The notes under the pieces were generated by a model that was given only the letters and a program-made list of their open reading frames with translations, was not told where the DNA came from and searched no databases. A stretch of DNA of 64,000 bases from Aerococcaceae bacterium DSM 111176. GTDB lineage: Bacteria > Bacillota > Bacilli > Lactobacillales > Aerococcaceae. Both the position numbers and the translations under genes were made by a program. The stretch's first letter is position 1. Each line of letters opens with the position of its first letter. The stretch is taken from positions 31,266-95,265 of the forward strand of contig JACBXN010000045.1 of assembly GCA_015863215.1 (NCBI GenBank), in the 5' to 3' direction. Below, piece after piece: positions 24,287-33,981 of this stretch.

Positions 24287-26950
24287 TTACGCCGACGTTT
24301 CAACTTTCACCCTCCGGCGGCGCCACAACCACTCGCCAACACTCAGCCCAAGACCAAGCACCAACGTGCCCATCCCCACATACAAACCACGCGGGAAATA
24401 AACTAACCGAATCTCATGCGCACCCGCCGAAACCGGCACCGACAACAACGTATCATTCAACACCGACACCGGCTCAACACGCTCGCCATCTACCGTCACC
24501 GACCAATTATCATCATAAGGTACCGTAAACAACACCTGACTCTCCGGCAGCTCCGTCTCGATCGAACCGATAATCTCATTATGGTTAAAGTATTCCACCT
24601 CAAACAAGTGATCTTGCTTCGATGCGATTAAGTCATCATATCTAGCTTCATCGAATTCATAAAGATAAATAAGGTTAGCAGTCATATCTTCTTCTTCCAT
24701 ATAGAATCGGAAGGTCTGCCCATCCGCTATTTGCCCATAACTTGCATTCGTCAATTGGCGGCGGCGATAAGGCGTATACCAACGGTAACGCACATTATTT
24801 AACTGCAATGACACTGCATCTTTATCCAACTGAGAGGGTAGGGTGAAGTAATAAGGATTTTCACTTTCTGTACTGAAAGTTAATTCAACATAACCCGGAA
24901 CGTCTTCCGTCCCATCATTTTCATACGTGTAATAGTCACCATCACCCTCATCGGTTACACGGACATTGTGGTAAGTCACATCATCAAAACTATGACGCGT
25001 GAAGTAATTCGCCGTGTCTCCAGAGAAATCTAATAGATCCAGAATCTTTTCCTGGTTCCCAACTGGGTCATTCGACACCAATAATTCCTCAGACTCTGCT
25101 AACTCAGGCTTCATCTCAATCCCGAATCCTAAACGTTCCTCATTTTCACGAAGGAGATAACGATCCGATTCGCTCACCAATGTATATTTATCATTATCTA
25201 AGTCCGTTCCTTCACGGTATAAGACATATTCATCATCCGCTGTGTGACTGGCTGTATCTTCGGTAATATCCAAATGATAACGCACATTAAAGAAGTCATC
25301 CGTCATAATTGTCCCATTCGTATAAGCGATAAAACCATTTCCATCCGGCATCCCTAAATAACCAAATAATTCCGGTACATGCGCTTCAATCGTCGATCCG
25401 AAATGATCCAACCCATGATAATGAGCATACATCGCTTCATTTTTCGTCCGCATGAACGTCTTGTTCGAACGGTAAAATGTATCGTCCCCGTGGCGAACCG
25501 GACCTACTGCCTCGTCCAACGTCACAGTATAATCACGGAATTTACTTTGATCGACATAACTCATCTCCGACAGAATCAGTCCCGCATTACTTGTCATCTC
25601 TGCCACCACAAACGCTAAGATAAACCATTGGAAAATATCCGGTTTCAGCGACTGGTATTGAAGTAACAACAAGAAACCAATAAAGAAAATCAGCGAAATG
25701 AAAATATTCATATCCGATAAGAATTCATAATCCGCTAAATGATTGAAATAGTAAAAGGCCATACCACCCATTCCAGCAAGTAATGCCAGTGGCAACCAAA
25801 TCGATTTCCCTTCAGCTCGCTTAGTGTATGCACGCATCGCCAACACTACTAGGAAGAACGATGTCGTAAATGAAAATCTAAAATGATACCAAATCGGGAA
25901 TTGACCGCCATGCCATAATTTATTCACTAAATCATATCTAAACGACACAAAGAACACAGCTAACACAAATAGCGCCACTAATTTCTCACGCCAATGAATC
26001 TTTTTCTGGAAGAAATAACTGAATCCCAGTAACATCACCAGCATCCCTGCATAAATGTTAGGGCTACCTGAAGACATTTCATCAAAATTAAAACTACCAA
26101 TAAACGACTTCGACATCATATCGGCTAAGTTATGTGTCGCATCCAATGTTAATCCCAGTGACTGATGTGTTCCTTTACCAATCGATAATGAATCAACGGT
26201 TGGAATTAACATAACCCCCGCGATTAATACCGCATAAATTGAATAACGAATGAAAGCACCATAATCAAAAGCCGCTTGTTTCAAATCAAAACGAGCATGC
26301 GCTTCTTGGCGTTCAACCACCACAACGAGGGCATACAACGCTAGGAAAATACAGATCATAAATCCAATATAATAATTCGCAATTAACATCACGGCTAAAC
26401 TAGCTACGTATAGAGCATAGTGACGGCGCTCAACAATCGAATGCAAACCAACCGCAATCAGAGGTAAGAAGACCAAACCATCAAGCCACATAATATTTAA
26501 GAGATAAACAATCACATAACTCATCAGACTATAAGTCAAACTAAAGCTTAGTGACATCGGCGTATTCAATTTGTAAATACGGCGACTAAAGAACATAAAG
26601 CCCAAACTAGCAGCTAACAATTTCAAGTAAGTCAGTAGTGTCACCGCAATATCAAAATTCCCTTCATTAAAGAAGAGTAAAATCAAATTAAAGGGACTCA
26701 TTAAATAATAAGCCCATAAACCAACCATCTCGCCACCAAATCCCTTTTCAAAGGAATAAAAGAATTTTGTTGGATGATTTAAAACAGTGTCTTTAAATTG
26801 ACTGAAGAAATCAATATATTGCTGGCCCAGATCGACCGTTAACATCGTCTCGCTCCCGAACGGAACAAAATCAAACATAAAACAAATGAATATAAAAATT
26901 CCTGTAAACAAAATTAAATTTAATAAATAAGGTTGAAATTTCCGTTGCAT
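24287..26950 (-). CDS. yfhO: YfhO-family membrane glycosyltransferase-like protein
   Basis: 887 aa from the ATG preceded by GAAGGAGCTAATT; a TTG at 26965 lies inside that site. About a dozen membrane helices fill residues 1-430, an extracellular mixed domain spans about 450-850, and a last helix (LYVGMGTLVLGLGLSVG) with basic tail ends the protein. The first loop carries DLGQQYIDFFSQFKD, the acidic GT-C-type motif of the family. YfhO homologues are needed for glycosylation of lipoteichoic acid in Firmicutes. Divergent from the PBP gene. Confidence 0.88.
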   Translation of the reverse strand: MQRKFQPYLLNLILFTGIFIFICFMFDFVPFGSETMLTVDLGQQYIDFFSQFKDTVLNHPTKFFYSFEKGFGGEMVGLWAYYLMSPFNLILLFFNEGNFDIAVTLLTYLKLLAASLGFMFFSRRIYKLNTPMSLSFSLTYSLMSYVIVYLLNIMWLDGLVFLPLIAVGLHSIVERRHYALYVASLAVMLIANYYIGFMICIFLALYALVVVVERQEAHARFDLKQAAFDYGAFIRYSIYAVLIAGVMLIPTVDSLSIGKGTHQSLGLTLDATHNLADMMSKSFIGSFNFDEMSSGSPNIYAGMLVMLLGFSYFFQKKIHWREKLVALFVLAVFFVSFRYDLVNKLWHGGQFPIWYHFRFSFTTSFFLVVLAMRAYTKRAEGKSIWLPLALLAGMGGMAFYYFNHLADYEFLSDMNIFISLIFFIGFLLLLQYQSLKPDIFQWFILAFVVAEMTSNAGLILSEMSYVDQSKFRDYTVTLDEAVGPVRHGDDTFYRSNKTFMRTKNEAMYAHYHGLDHFGSTIEAHVPELFGYLGMPDGNGFIAYTNGTIMTDDFFNVRYHLDITEDTASHTADDEYVLYREGTDLDNDKYTLVSESDRYLLRENEERLGFGIEMKPELAESEELLVSNDPVGNQEKILDLLDFSGDTANYFTRHSFDDVTYHNVRVTDEGDGDYYTYENDGTEDVPGYVELTFSTESENPYYFTLPSQLDKDAVSLQLNNVRYRWYTPYRRRQLTNASYGQIADGQTFRFYMEEEDMTANLIYLYEFDEARYDDLIASKQDHLFEVEYFNHNEIIGSIETELPESQVLFTVPYDDNWSVTVDGERVEPVSVLNDTLLSVPVSAGAHEIRLVYFPRGLYVGMGTLVLGLGLSVGEWLWRRRRVKVETSA

Positions 26951-27137
26951 AATTAGCTCCTTCAATAAATATTCTATCTTATTCTATCAAACATAGCCGG
27001 TTACTGCCTAATGTTTTGGAGTATCTTCTTATAATAGTCATAACCCATGAATAATTTATGGAGATTTAGTAAAAGGATAGAATTTCAAACCAAATTTTGA
27101 TAAAGTAGATAAGCAATGTTTTGATTTTCAAACGGAT

Positions 27138-27147
27138 TTGTTATAAT
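27138..27147 (+). promoter_or_regulatory. PBP promoter, extended -10
   Basis: TTTGTTATAAT (TGt-TATAAT), 42 bp before the start codon. A TTGATT lies only 15 bp upstream, so the -35 is uncertain. Confidence 0.55.
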
Positions 27148-27189
27148 AACAAGGATAAATAAAAATTTAGAAAGAAGTGGACTTGATTA

Positions 27190-29388
27190 ATGGCAAGATA
27201 TAAATTAAATACCAACAAAGCCAAAGGCAGTCATGTTCCTTTGAGGTTGAATCTGCTATTTGTAATAGCATTCTTTGTATTCATCGCCTTATTCGTAAGG
27301 ATGGGCTATTTAATGCTTTATAATGGTGAATATTTCCAAACGATGGTACAACAAACTGAGTCAACCATCTCAACGGGAGCCGTTCCTCGTGGAATGGTTT
27401 ACGATTCACAGGGGCAAGTAGTCGTAGACAACAACCCTGAACAAGCCATCTTTTATACACGCGGTAGCACATCAGAAGTTGGGTCAGCTGAAATCATCGA
27501 GGTCGCAACGGAATTAGCATCCCTCATCGAAATGCCAATTTCAGACTTAACTGAACGTGATCTACAAGATTATTTCGTAGCCAAGAACCAAGATGTTGTT
27601 AATGACCGACTCTCAGATGAAGAGGCACAATTAACAGGATCAGCGTTAAACGAAGCCCAATTAGATAAGGTAACCGAAGAAGACATCCAATTCTCAGACG
27701 CTGAGATGAAGATCGTTGCTTTATTCAAACGCATGGGTGGAACATCACAGTATTCAACCGTTCCAGTTAAAAACCAAAATGTAACGACCGCTGAAATTGC
27801 GCGTGTTAGTGAACATTTAAGTAGTCTACCTGGTATTTCAACCGGAACTGACTGGCAACGTTCGTATCCTCAAGGTGATATGTTACGTTCAATCTTAGGT
27901 TCGGTTTCAACAGAACAACGTGGTATTCCAAGTGAATCAGCCGGTGAATTATTATCTCGTGGTTATGCGATGAATGACCGAGTGGGAATTAGTTATATTG
28001 AACAACAATATGAAGATGCCTTACGTGGGACTAAGTCGCTTTATAATATTGTAACTGACGCAACGTCAGATGATGTTCAAACAACGCAAATGTATGAAGG
28101 TACGCAAGGCGACAACATTATGTTGACCATTGATTCAACATTCCAACAAGAATTAGACCGTATCGCTGAGGAAGCCCTGATTGATATGGGTGAATTCCGA
28201 GGATTAAATGACCGTGTCTATATTGTAGCGATGGATCCAAATAATGGGGATGTCTTAGGAATCACGGGTCGTCGTTTTGCTTACGATGATACAACTGATA
28301 GTTATGATATGACTGATATTGTCGATGATACACAAGGTGCAATCAACTCCAGCTTTGGTATGGGGTCAAGTATTAAACCAGCCATGGTAGCGACAGGTTA
28401 TATGGAAGATATTATTTCAGTGGATAATAATATTATCGTCGATGAGCCAATGAAATTCGCTGCTTCACAAGAGAAGTCATCGGTATTTAACCGTACTGGC
28501 GAAGTGCCAATTTCAGATATTGAAGCTCTACAAAAATCATCCAACGTTTACATGATTAAATTAGCGATGATGATTGGTGGTCAAACGTCCCATGAAGAAG
28601 ACGGGCCATTAACAATCGATGGCAATACCATCGACATTGTCCGTGGTCATTTAGGTGAATTCGGATTAGGAACAGATACTGGAATTGACTTACCATTTGA
28701 ATCTACTGGATTCTCACCAAGATCAGACCAACTCGTTAACGCGATTGACTTGTCTTATGGACAGTTCGATTTGTACACGCCATTACAAATGGCGCAATTT
28801 GTTTCAACAGTTGCTAACGGTGGAGTGCGTTATGCACCACGATTAGTCAAAGAAATCCGCTCACCAAGTACCAATGGTGGACCTGGTGGAACAATCGCCA
28901 CAATTGATCCGAAGGTAATGAATGTTATTCCATTATCAAATGCAGAAATGGACCGTATCCATGAAGGAATGCGTCAAGTATCCCATACAAGTGAAGGTAC
29001 TGCTCGTTACTTCTTCGAGAATTACCCAATCCAAGTAGGATCGAAAACAGGTACGACAGAGGCATTCTACGCTGGACCAATTCAATATGCACAAAATAAT
29101 CCAGTAACGAATGCGACCTTTGTTGGTTTCGCACCGCTGGAAAATCCAGAAATTGCGATTACGGTCATCGTGCCTTACTTAGAGGAAGCATCTACTGGAC
29201 GTGAATCAACAGAAATCGCCCATGAAGTGATGAATGCGTACTTCTTAAGTCAATCTGAAACAAGAGAAACGATTCAAAACTACACAGGTGACGGGGCGAC
29301 TGAATCAACAGAATCGACCGAACCAACAGATCCGAATGCCCAAGCACAAGAAGGGCAAACAACGGATGAACAGACGACAGGTAACTAG
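27190..29388 (+). CDS. Class B penicillin-binding protein (PBP2B-type transpeptidase)
   Basis: 732 aa. One N-terminal anchor (LLFVIAFFVFIALFVRMGYL, about 20-40), a PBP dimerisation domain with PRGMVYDSQG (about 65-75), then the transpeptidase. Motifs: SSIK with the acylated Ser (near 397-400), SSN (near 457), KTGTT (near 618). It cross-links peptidoglycan on the outer face; closest in shape to the elongation/peripheral PBP2b/PbpA group. A Thr/Glu/Gln-rich disordered tail follows residue 700. Start ATG follows AGAAGTGG, not a strong site. Confidence 0.93.
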   Translation: MARYKLNTNKAKGSHVPLRLNLLFVIAFFVFIALFVRMGYLMLYNGEYFQTMVQQTESTISTGAVPRGMVYDSQGQVVVDNNPEQAIFYTRGSTSEVGSAEIIEVATELASLIEMPISDLTERDLQDYFVAKNQDVVNDRLSDEEAQLTGSALNEAQLDKVTEEDIQFSDAEMKIVALFKRMGGTSQYSTVPVKNQNVTTAEIARVSEHLSSLPGISTGTDWQRSYPQGDMLRSILGSVSTEQRGIPSESAGELLSRGYAMNDRVGISYIEQQYEDALRGTKSLYNIVTDATSDDVQTTQMYEGTQGDNIMLTIDSTFQQELDRIAEEALIDMGEFRGLNDRVYIVAMDPNNGDVLGITGRRFAYDDTTDSYDMTDIVDDTQGAINSSFGMGSSIKPAMVATGYMEDIISVDNNIIVDEPMKFAASQEKSSVFNRTGEVPISDIEALQKSSNVYMIKLAMMIGGQTSHEEDGPLTIDGNTIDIVRGHLGEFGLGTDTGIDLPFESTGFSPRSDQLVNAIDLSYGQFDLYTPLQMAQFVSTVANGGVRYAPRLVKEIRSPSTNGGPGGTIATIDPKVMNVIPLSNAEMDRIHEGMRQVSHTSEGTARYFFENYPIQVGSKTGTTEAFYAGPIQYAQNNPVTNATFVGFAPLENPEIAITVIVPYLEEASTGRESTEIAHEVMNAYFLSQSETRETIQNYTGDGATESTESTEPTDPNAQAQEGQTTDEQTTGN

Positions 29389-29427
29389 ATTTACTAGCGT
29401 AATTAACCATTAAATAATCATTAAAAA

Positions 29428-29461
29428 GATAACATCTATGAAAATAGGTGTTATTTTTTTG
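29428..29461 (+). terminator. PBP terminator
   Basis: ATAACATCTAT-gaaa-ATAGGTGTTAT followed by seven T, 40 bp after the stop. Confidence 0.92.
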
Positions 29462-29690
29462 AGATTTTGGTTCTTAACAGAGATAAATATGATATTATGT
29501 TATAGGAAGAGTAAGACTTATGTTAGATATATTATTGAGAGAGGTGTTTTGTATTACAAAACCATCGAATTTTAATGTTGAATGATGGGTAAGTAATAAA
29601 TATAAGAAGATTTCATATAAATAAATTCATAAAAGTGATTTTAAAGCGATTTCTTTATGAAAAAATTATGGAAAAACAATCCAATTAATG

Positions 29691-29696
29691 TATAAT
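29691..29696 (+). promoter_or_regulatory. EPS promoter P1 (-10)
   Basis: AATGTATAAT, 59 bp before the first cpsC. The same ATG/GTG-TATAAT arrangement recurs at 33064, 46489 and 49201. The rest of 29389-29754 holds only the PBP terminator and AT-rich DNA. Confidence 0.5.
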
Positions 29697-29754
29697 AAAA
29701 ATTATGAAACTTTTTTATAAATAGTCACTCTGTGACGTTAATAATGGAGGAAAT

Positions 29755-30489
29755 ATGCAAGAAGAAATTAGTTTATTAGAATTATGGCAGATGCTGAAGC
29801 GTCATCTAGGTAAAATTATCGGATTGACCGTTTTATTCGCCGCACTGTCTGCTGCCTTTATGGTATTTTTTGTACAGCCATCATACAGCTCAAACGCACA
29901 ATTAATTGTTAACCAACAAAACAGCAATGAGCAACAAACAATCCAATTGAATGAGATCCAAACAAACGTTCAATTAATCAATACATATAGCGATATTATT
30001 ACAGCTGATTCAGTTTTAAACGAGGTTTCTGAACGCTCTCAAGGCATTTATACTCCTGGAGAATTACGTAGCGCAATCAGTGTTGGACAAACACAAAACT
30101 CTCAAGCATTTGAGATTACTGTAACACTAGATAGCCCTGAAAACGCACAGACTATTTTAGATTTATTAATTGTTGTCTTCGAAGAGACATTAACAGAGAT
30201 TTATGAAAATGAAGATCCAAATATCTTCGTTATCTCTGAAGCAACTTATAATCCTAGCCCAGTATCACCAAGCTTGATTATGTACTTAATAATTGGTGCG
30301 TTTATCGGATTAGCACTTGGACTGTTAATTGCATTCATTACAGAACTTTCGGATACAACAGTAAAAGACGAGCAGTTCTTAATTGACTATGGTTTGATCA
30401 ACTTAGGGAATGTAGCGAGCATTTCTAGTAAAGATGTGAAAGAAACACGAATTTCAAATCAAAGTCGTACTAGAAGTAGAGGAGAATAA
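29755..30489 (+). CDS. cpsC: Capsule chain-length regulator / BY-kinase activator, first copy
   Basis: 244 aa Wzz/CpsC protein. Helix 1 near 20-45, an outer domain with NAQLIVNQQNSNEQQTIQLNEIQTNVQLINTYSDII, the conserved proline-rich stretch before helix 2 (YNPSPVSPSLIMYLIIGAFIGLALGLLIAF, about 162-192), and a short cytoplasmic tail that would contact the kinase. It controls polymer length and activates CpsD. ATG follows GGAGGAAAT. The kinase gene starts 3 bp after its stop. Confidence 0.9.
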   Translation: MQEEISLLELWQMLKRHLGKIIGLTVLFAALSAAFMVFFVQPSYSSNAQLIVNQQNSNEQQTIQLNEIQTNVQLINTYSDIITADSVLNEVSERSQGIYTPGELRSAISVGQTQNSQAFEITVTLDSPENAQTILDLLIVVFEETLTEIYENEDPNIFVISEATYNPSPVSPSLIMYLIIGAFIGLALGLLIAFITELSDTTVKDEQFLIDYGLINLGNVASISSKDVKETRISNQSRTRSRGE

Positions 30490-30492
30490 ACG

Positions 30493-31224
30493 ATGGCATT
30501 ATTTGGAAATAACAGAAAAGGTCTAGAGAAGAAATTTACTAAAGATCAAGCTTTAGGAGCACCTTTAGTTTCAGTATTTAGACAAAATTCAATTCAATCA
30601 GAACAATTTAAATCAATTCGTACGAATATCGAATTTGCGCAATTCGATAAGAGTGTTAAATCATTTATCGTTACTTCATCTATCCCAGCTGAAGGTAAAT
30701 CAACAGTATCATCTAACTTAGCCCTAACAATGGCTAAAACAGGTAAGAATGTATTATTAGTCGATGCCGACTTAAGAAAGCCGACAGTAAATAGAACATT
30801 CAATATGGATAATGAATTTGGTTTAACGACATTATTAATGGATGAAGAAGCAGATACATCACGTGTTATTAAACGCATTTCAGATTTTAATCTGTATGTA
30901 TTACCAAGTGGACCAACTCCGCCGAACCCACCAGAATTACTTGGTTCAGCTAAAATGAGTCACTTAATTAATACATTTGAAGAGAACTTTGATGTCATCA
31001 TTTATGACGTACCACCAATGAACACAGTGTCTGACGCACAAATTATGGCTTCACGTGTTGGTGAAGTAGTAGTAGTTGCTAGACAAGGATACGTTAAGAA
31101 AGAAGAATTAAAGAGAAATATTTCAGCAATCGAGAAAATCGATGCGAATATTATCGGATTTATTATGAATGACCAACCACTCGACAACTTTGACGAGTAT
31201 GGTTATGGGTATGTTTATCAGTAA
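30493..31224 (+). CDS. cpsD: Capsule tyrosine kinase (BY-kinase), first copy
   Basis: 243 aa. Walker A SIPAEGKST (about 57-65), Walker A' LLVDADLRKP, Walker B VIIYDVPP. The C-terminus ends in a Tyr cluster (DEYGYGYVYQ: four Tyr), the autophosphorylation tail. It couples to the adjacent CpsC to regulate polymer export. EQFKSIRTNIEFAQ near residue 38 is the usual oligomer helix. Confidence 0.93.
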   Translation: MALFGNNRKGLEKKFTKDQALGAPLVSVFRQNSIQSEQFKSIRTNIEFAQFDKSVKSFIVTSSIPAEGKSTVSSNLALTMAKTGKNVLLVDADLRKPTVNRTFNMDNEFGLTTLLMDEEADTSRVIKRISDFNLYVLPSGPTPPNPPELLGSAKMSHLINTFEENFDVIIYDVPPMNTVSDAQIMASRVGEVVVVARQGYVKKEELKRNISAIEKIDANIIGFIMNDQPLDNFDEYGYGYVYQ

Positions 31225-31232
31225 TTTATTAT

Positions 31233-31264
31233 TGGGGATTGATTATTTATTTAATCAGTCCCCA
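31233..31264 (+). terminator. Intra-operon hairpin after the first cpsD
   Basis: TGGGGATTGATTA-tttat-TTAATCAGTCCCCA. A strong 13-bp stem without a U-tract, so more likely an mRNA-processing or stability element, or a weak terminator, than a full stop. Confidence 0.5.
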
Positions 31265-31298
31265 TATTGCTATATAAAACAGTAAAGCAGGAGATTAA

Positions 31299-32159
31299 AT
31301 GACACACAAAATATTAATCACAGGTGAAAATTCATACATTGGTACGTCCGTTGAAAATTGGTTGAACAAAGAGACCGGTAAGTTTCACATTGAAACAGTC
31401 GATACGAGAGACAACAAGTGGAAACAAGTGGACTTCTCTAACTATGATGTTGTCTTTCATGTAGCAGGGATTGCACACGCGAATGCCAAAGAAGATGCAA
31501 GAGATCTGTATTATCAGGTTAATACCGATTTAACAATCGAAATCGCCAAACATGCTAAAGAACATGGCGTCAAGCAATTTATCTTCATGTCGTCGGCAAT
31601 TGTTTATACATCGAGTGAAATCATTGACGGTAAGATTACTAAGGATACCGTGCCATTATCTGATGATCCTTATGGAGATTCCAAAATTAAGGCAGAAGAA
31701 GGGATTATGTTATTAAACGATGATAATTTCCGAGTTGTTATCTTAAGACCACCAATGGTATATGGTAAAAACTCTAAGGGTAATTACCCTAAATTAGCCA
31801 AATTGGCATCAGTAACGCCAATATTCCCTAATTACCATAATAAACGTTCAATGATTCATATTGAAAATCTAGCTGAATTCATCAAACTCATGATAGTCAA
31901 TGAAGAAAATGGTGTTTTTTGGCCACAAAATGCGGAATTTACCAATACCAGCAAAATGGTTGAACTGATAGCAGAAGCACATAACCGTAAGCTATATAAG
32001 ACGCCATTATTTAATCCACTTATTAGCGCACTTAAGAACCAAACAACCATTAATAAAGTGTTCGGTGATTATTATTATGATGAATCTTTAAGTGTCTATC
32101 CAAAAGGCGATTATCAAGTCAATACATTTGCTGAATCGATCAAGAAAACAGAAGAATAA
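31299..32159 (+). CDS. NAD(P)-dependent sugar epimerase/reductase, first paralogue
   Basis: 286 aa extended SDR. Nucleotide motif ITGENSYIGTSV (GxxxxxG), VFHVAGIAH, and the active-site YGDSK with the upstream Ser pair (MSSAIVY). About half identical by eye to the gene at 37884. The FSNYDVVFHVAGIAH core resembles UDP-sugar 4-reductases of the WbpV/WreQ type, which act on the 4-keto product of CapD/WbpM-like dehydratases; such a dehydratase lies at 44510. This substrate is inferred. ATG follows GCAGGAGATT. Confidence 0.8.
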   Translation: MTHKILITGENSYIGTSVENWLNKETGKFHIETVDTRDNKWKQVDFSNYDVVFHVAGIAHANAKEDARDLYYQVNTDLTIEIAKHAKEHGVKQFIFMSSAIVYTSSEIIDGKITKDTVPLSDDPYGDSKIKAEEGIMLLNDDNFRVVILRPPMVYGKNSKGNYPKLAKLASVTPIFPNYHNKRSMIHIENLAEFIKLMIVNEENGVFWPQNAEFTNTSKMVELIAEAHNRKLYKTPLFNPLISALKNQTTINKVFGDYYYDESLSVYPKGDYQVNTFAESIKKTEE

Positions 32160-32262
32160 TCGAACTTTTTCATAATTGAGAAAATTGTTAGACTAAAATT
32201 TGACTTATTTCTGTTTAAATTGCCTTTGATATCAGTTTGTAATACAATAAAATTAATCAGAT

Positions 32263-32268
32263 TATAAT
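32263..32268 (+). promoter_or_regulatory. Candidate promoter of the secreted protein gene
   Basis: TATAAT 28 bp before the ATG region, in an AT-rich gap; -35 not clear. Confidence 0.35.
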
Positions 32269-32295
32269 ATTCTAATTAAGAAAAGAGGAATTCAT

Positions 32296-32877
32296 ATGAA
32301 AAAATTTATTTTAAGTATGTTGGTTGGTCTAACAGTATTTACTTCAGGTAATATCATTCAAGCTCAAGATGATTTCTTGGTAGACGAGGAAGCAGCGAAA
32401 GTTTTTGAAAATGAAAATTTAATCAACACAAGAAACTTTTCTGAAAATAGTGAGAGTAGTGTTGAATTTGAAGGTGAGAGTGTCATTGTTGAAGTTCAAA
32501 ATGAGAACGGTGGTTTACTTGTTGATGCCAGCACTCTAGAACCTAGAACTGACTATGTCATGACATTTAAGTACAAAAAGATTGATGGATATTTAAATAG
32601 TTTCGGTGGCCACACAGACGGTATCTGGCAAGATAATACTGTATATTTAGACGGTGAAGAGAATGGTGAGTTTACGGATAACAAATCAGCATTCAAATCA
32701 GATGATACTGAGGTGCACGAAGTGATCATTGAATTTACTACACCAAGAGATTCTTCTCCTAACTCACGTCTAATTATTCAACCAAACCGTGGTGACTTTG
32801 ACACTGTAACAGTTGAAATCACTGATTTCTTCCTAGTAGAAGCAGATGTCTTTGAAGAAGAAGTAGACTTAGACTAA
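32296..32877 (+). CDS. Secreted protein, carbohydrate-binding-like fold
   Basis: 193 aa with a signal peptide (MKKFILSMLVGLTVFTSGNIIQAQ, cleavage probably after AQA/Q near 22-24). The mature part is acidic and beta-rich. NLINTRNFSENS... followed by alternating hydrophobic strands looks like the jelly-roll CBM4/9-type start often written NLL-x-N-x-F. I do not recognise the family with confidence. Its own promoter and terminator separate it from the flanking capsule genes. No LPXTG or lipobox, so it is released or held by sugar binding. Confidence 0.7.
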   Translation: MKKFILSMLVGLTVFTSGNIIQAQDDFLVDEEAAKVFENENLINTRNFSENSESSVEFEGESVIVEVQNENGGLLVDASTLEPRTDYVMTFKYKKIDGYLNSFGGHTDGIWQDNTVYLDGEENGEFTDNKSAFKSDDTEVHEVIIEFTTPRDSSPNSRLIIQPNRGDFDTVTVEITDFFLVEADVFEEEVDLD

Positions 32878-32907
32878 TTAAATTTGTATAATAACTTCAT
32901 TCCAATT

Positions 32908-32937
32908 AACGGCTGAGTAAAATCAGTCGTTTTTTTA
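32908..32937 (+). terminator. Terminator after the secreted protein
   Basis: AACGGCTGA-gtaaaa-TCAGTCGTT followed by TTTTT. Confidence 0.88.
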
Positions 32938-33063
32938 TAACCTAATCATCCGTCAATTGCCATATATTTATACGGGTGTAAATGCTTAGTTTACATAAAA
33001 GAAACAATTGTTAAATTCTGTGCCCAATACTTGAATTTATAAGAAAAAAATTCATAAATAGTG

Positions 33064-33069
33064 TATAAT
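33064..33069 (+). promoter_or_regulatory. EPS promoter P2 (-10)
   Basis: AGTGTATAAT followed by TGACAGTATATGG, closely matching P3 at 46489 (TATAATGGATGGTATATG). It leaves a 120-nt leader. No other feature seen in 32938-33192. Confidence 0.5.
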
Positions 33070-33192
33070 TGACAGTATATGGATTTTTTAAAATAAAGCT
33101 TATTAGAATACAAAAATCAAAATATTATGAGGTAATATAAGGGTTTAAATGCATTAATTCTTGTAAGTTTAGATGGAATAGAGGAGTACTAT

Positions 33193-33981
33193 ATGGAGCA
33201 GTTTATACAATTTGAAGATATTATAAATTTTATAAAGAAATATTTCTTGTTGATCCTGTCTGTAACAATATTATTGGGTGGTAGTGCTTATGCTTTGTCT
33301 GAATATGTTTTAGATAAAGAATACCAATCTCAAGCGCAATTATTAATTAATCAATCATCAGGAGAATCACAAGAAGCTAATTATTTGGATATTCAAACGA
33401 ATGTTTCCATGATAAATACACTCGTAGATATCATGTTTGGTGACAAGGTGCTCCAACAAGTGTCAGATCAGATGGACAATCGTTATTCAGTGGGCGAATT
33501 AGAATATGCATTGAATTATTCACATAACTTCAATTCGCAAGTCTTTACTGTAGAGAGTACACTGCCTGAACCTGAAGATGCTCAAACAAGCCTGGCACTA
33601 TTAATCGAAGCATTTGATACGACTTTTAATGATATTTATGAACTGCCGGAGGAACAGAGCAGCATGAGTGTCATTTCACAGCCAGACTTAAACGAGAATC
33701 CAACGAGTCCAAATATTCCAGTAAATATTATTATTGGGACATTAATCGGTTTCTTTATTGGTTTAATTCTAAGCTTAAGTAGAGAAATTTCGGATGATAA
33801 AATTAGAGACGAAGCATTCTTCGAGAGAATGGGTCTGGTTAAGTTAGGACAGATTAGAGAATTAAGTGGCCGTGAATTAAAAGATACACGACTAACCAAA
33901 AAGAACGTTAAGAAGAAGGACAAGAAAGATAAAAAGAAAGAAAAGCTAGAAGAAAAAGAAAAGAAGAAAGGAGCTAAATAG
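33193..33981 (+). CDS. cpsC: Capsule chain-length regulator, second copy with Lys-rich tail
   Basis: 262 aa. Same plan as the first copy: helix near 18-40, QAQLLINQSSGESQEANYLDIQTNVSMINT, proline stretch LNENPTSPNIPVNIIIGTLIGFFIGLILSL (about 172-200). Distinctive: the cytoplasmic tail ends in about 30 residues of Lys/Glu repeats (KKNVKKKDKKDKKKEK...) absent from copy one. The basic tail may steer which kinase it meets. Kinase gene follows directly, the ATG next to the TAG. RBS AGAGGAG. Confidence 0.9.
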   Translation: MEQFIQFEDIINFIKKYFLLILSVTILLGGSAYALSEYVLDKEYQSQAQLLINQSSGESQEANYLDIQTNVSMINTLVDIMFGDKVLQQVSDQMDNRYSVGELEYALNYSHNFNSQVFTVESTLPEPEDAQTSLALLIEAFDTTFNDIYELPEEQSSMSVISQPDLNENPTSPNIPVNIIIGTLIGFFIGLILSLSREISDDKIRDEAFFERMGLVKLGQIRELSGRELKDTRLTKKNVKKKDKKDKKKEKLEEKEKKKGAK